Shown here: piece by piece, positions 62,100 to 64,000 of the stretch
How the letters are laid out: each line of letters opens with the position of its first letter
Numbering within the stretch: the first letter of the stretch is position 1
Assembly: GCF_002443255.2 (NCBI RefSeq)
Contig: NW_019211456.1
Location: 32,485,341-32,549,340, forward strand
Direction of reading: 5' to 3'
DNA: 64,000 bases
From: Varroa destructor
Taxonomy: Eukaryota; Arthropoda; Arachnida; Mesostigmata; Varroidae
Position numbers and translations under genes: made by a program
The notes under the pieces: model-generated
What the model was told of the DNA's origin: nothing
The model's input: only the letters and a program-made list of their open reading frames with translations
The model's database searches: none

Positions 62100-64000
62100 C
62101 TGTTGCGGTAGGACCAACGAACGTTGACAGCTGTAGACAGGACTTCTTGGTACTCGATCGCGGTCGACACGGGTAGAACGGGTCTGGCATTTGAGCTGCA
62201 TTGGTGTTTTTCGTCTGCTTGGTCTGCCACCTATGGATGCGGGTCTGTGAACGCTTGGGTATTTCTTTTGGCGGGCAACAACTCCGTACACGAAAGGCCT
62301 GTCTGCCTGTCCGATTAACTGGCCGACCGTAACCGCTGCCAATGTTAGTTGTTGTTATTGTTGGAGCTCTCGTAGACCTCTGCAACCTGCTGCTGTGGGA
62401 TAGAGTCAACTCGTTAGCCAGCTGTGCATAGCATAAGACAAACGGACACAGTGGCCACTATACAGACATGTCGGCAGGCCATAGCCGTTTTTCAGGCCTT
62501 AGTTTGTCGTGGCCGATCTACGAACGATGCTTGCTCGACACCTGTCTTAGAAAACTAGTTCTAATAATTTGATGTTGTAAAGTATAAAAATGCACCACTT
62601 GGTTTGTTGCTCTAAAAGATCAGATGGAGGTAGAAGTGACGAGATCGAAAACTGGGACAGTTACATCCGTAATGCATGTCCCCAAGGTGCGACAATGTAC
62701 CGCTATGCTACGTTTCCGATGGTTACTAACGAAAGCAGCAGCTAAATTGGACAAGCGCCCTAGCAGTCGCAACGGTCAATTCCGCTAATGTAAACGATGA
62801 TAAAGGGAAAAAGGAAAAACCTAGAGAAGGCCTGACTGGTTGTTCGAGGCAGCGATAATGGCGTTAGCGCCGACAGGGTAAATGGCGACCGACGAACGGA
62901 AAGGCCAATACGAGTCAAAGGAGAAACATTTATAAAATCAGAGAAGGGGCAATGGAAGACTACAGAAATAGAGAAGAGACGAAATAGGTGACGATGACAG
63001 ATTGCGCAGTGTCCTAAAGTGAATCAACCAAAAGGAACAACCTGTGCGCCGAAGTTTATTGCTAAGACAAAAAACAAAATAGCGTCAATCAGATTTAAGT
63101 AGTAACGCTCCCGTGAGTTCCAATTACAGTCCCGATCTGTGCTCATGTGGGGAAAACATGTCAAACTTATGTAGCGTCGTCTGCTGTACGAAATTTCGTT
63201 TATGATCATTTCCCGTATAATACATGGAGGACATTCGTAGTATCTTCTGGATAACAGGGAATGTGAGCTTGGTAGATTTTGTCCTGCGCTATAAAAATAG
63301 GTGTCGAACTTCATAACGAAGCATAGTTCTTAGTGGAATAGACTTCGGCGTGGACTTAGACTGGCAGGTAATAGTTAAAAGTTTCATTGCAGCCAGCCTT
63401 TTCTTTTTTTAGACCTTCTAGGTTACCTTAAACCGTGGTATAGGATTTACTCACCTTGGTTCCACAAATCATATAGAATATATGTGAAATGTGTCGAACA
63501 AAAAAGTTTATCGAAAGCGGGTCGGCACATTTACGCATGGAGTGTTATACGTCACGGAAATACGTGCATGAAAATTGGCGTGAATATGTTGAAATTTCGA
63601 AAATCCAATCGCCAAGAAACAAGCACAAGATATCAGGTGTTACGTAGATCTATAGGCGTTGATATAAGAGCGTAATCATTTTGCGACGATTGGCTCAAAG
63701 CATCTCTTCCGACGAGAAGAAGACCCTTGACAGCTCGTTCGCTGTACGTCATTGTGATGATAAAAATTAACCGAAGCTGCTGTCCTACTTCCTTTTCGCC
63801 CTTATCTTATCTCTAGCTCGTTGCTTTCCCTTCTATAGCTTATCGGCGAACTGCGAAACTAGTGACAAAATGTAAGTAAGATAACTCTAGCATAACGTCG
63901 ACAGCCGAAACGTCGTCCATCGCTGTTGTTTAGCTCGATTTGGCCTGTATTGCAACTGTTGAATCATAGTTGGCTAGCGACTCAATCGAAGTATACGCGT

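Larger units (their letters stand above)
56481..64000. other. No gene seen; minor GC-rich patch at 61.3-62.4 kb
   Basis: The GC-rich patch holds opposed frames (+ 61612-62043, 143 codons; - 61755-62342, 195 codons) that overlap over most of their length, as in the larger islands. A 69-codon minus frame at 57035-57244 and a 126-codon + frame at 60260-60640 are unrecognised. Confidence 0.42.

Noticed and set aside
1..64000. CRISPR array, prophage or bacterial operon
   Set aside because: No regularly spaced direct repeats and no run of co-oriented genes; the decayed mariner copies and microsatellites mark a eukaryotic genome.

Overview
The window looks like non-coding nuclear DNA from an animal, most likely an arthropod. 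It carries broken mariner transposase genes of the kind common in arthropods, has many microsatellites and alternating AT-rich and GC-rich blocks, and holds a 100-N scaffold gap (51251-51350). No open frame is clearly longer than chance and there is no bacterial-style gene packing. A mite or other chelicerate with a medium-sized genome would fit, but this is a guess; I saw nothing species-specific.

The best-supported features are three decayed mariner copies: one at about 8.26-9.47 kb (+ strand), one at 32.4-33.4 kb (- strand) and one at 47.1-48.4 kb (- strand). Each shows recognisable transposase motifs split by frameshifts and stops. Copies 1 and 3 share terminal-repeat sequence and transposase type, so they probably belong to one family. 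Copy 2 has a different transposase type. None can encode an active enzyme. A tRNA-like relic with intact A-box and B-box motifs lies at 7.33-7.41 kb.

The rest alternates between AT-rich stretches and GC-rich islands. The main islands are at 15.3-17.7, 21.5-23.5, 26.5-28.9 and 53.0-56.5 kb, with smaller ones near 2.8-3.4, 5.3-6.1, 10.1-11.0 and 61.3-62.4 kb. The islands are stop-poor on both strands, so they produce long open frames in opposite directions that I do not believe are genes. They contain (CCG)n, (CAG)n, (CGAA)n, (TGCC)n and (TCG)n tracts, a dispersed CAGGCAAGCAGGCAG motif, and blocks where one strand switches from pyrimidine-rich to purine-rich. They could be untranslated exons or promoters of a large gene, but the sequence alone does not show it.

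I found no host protein-coding exon that I can name. One short frame with a good signal peptide (34579-34842, + strand) is listed as a weak candidate. I found no clear rRNA gene, CRISPR array or viral sequence.
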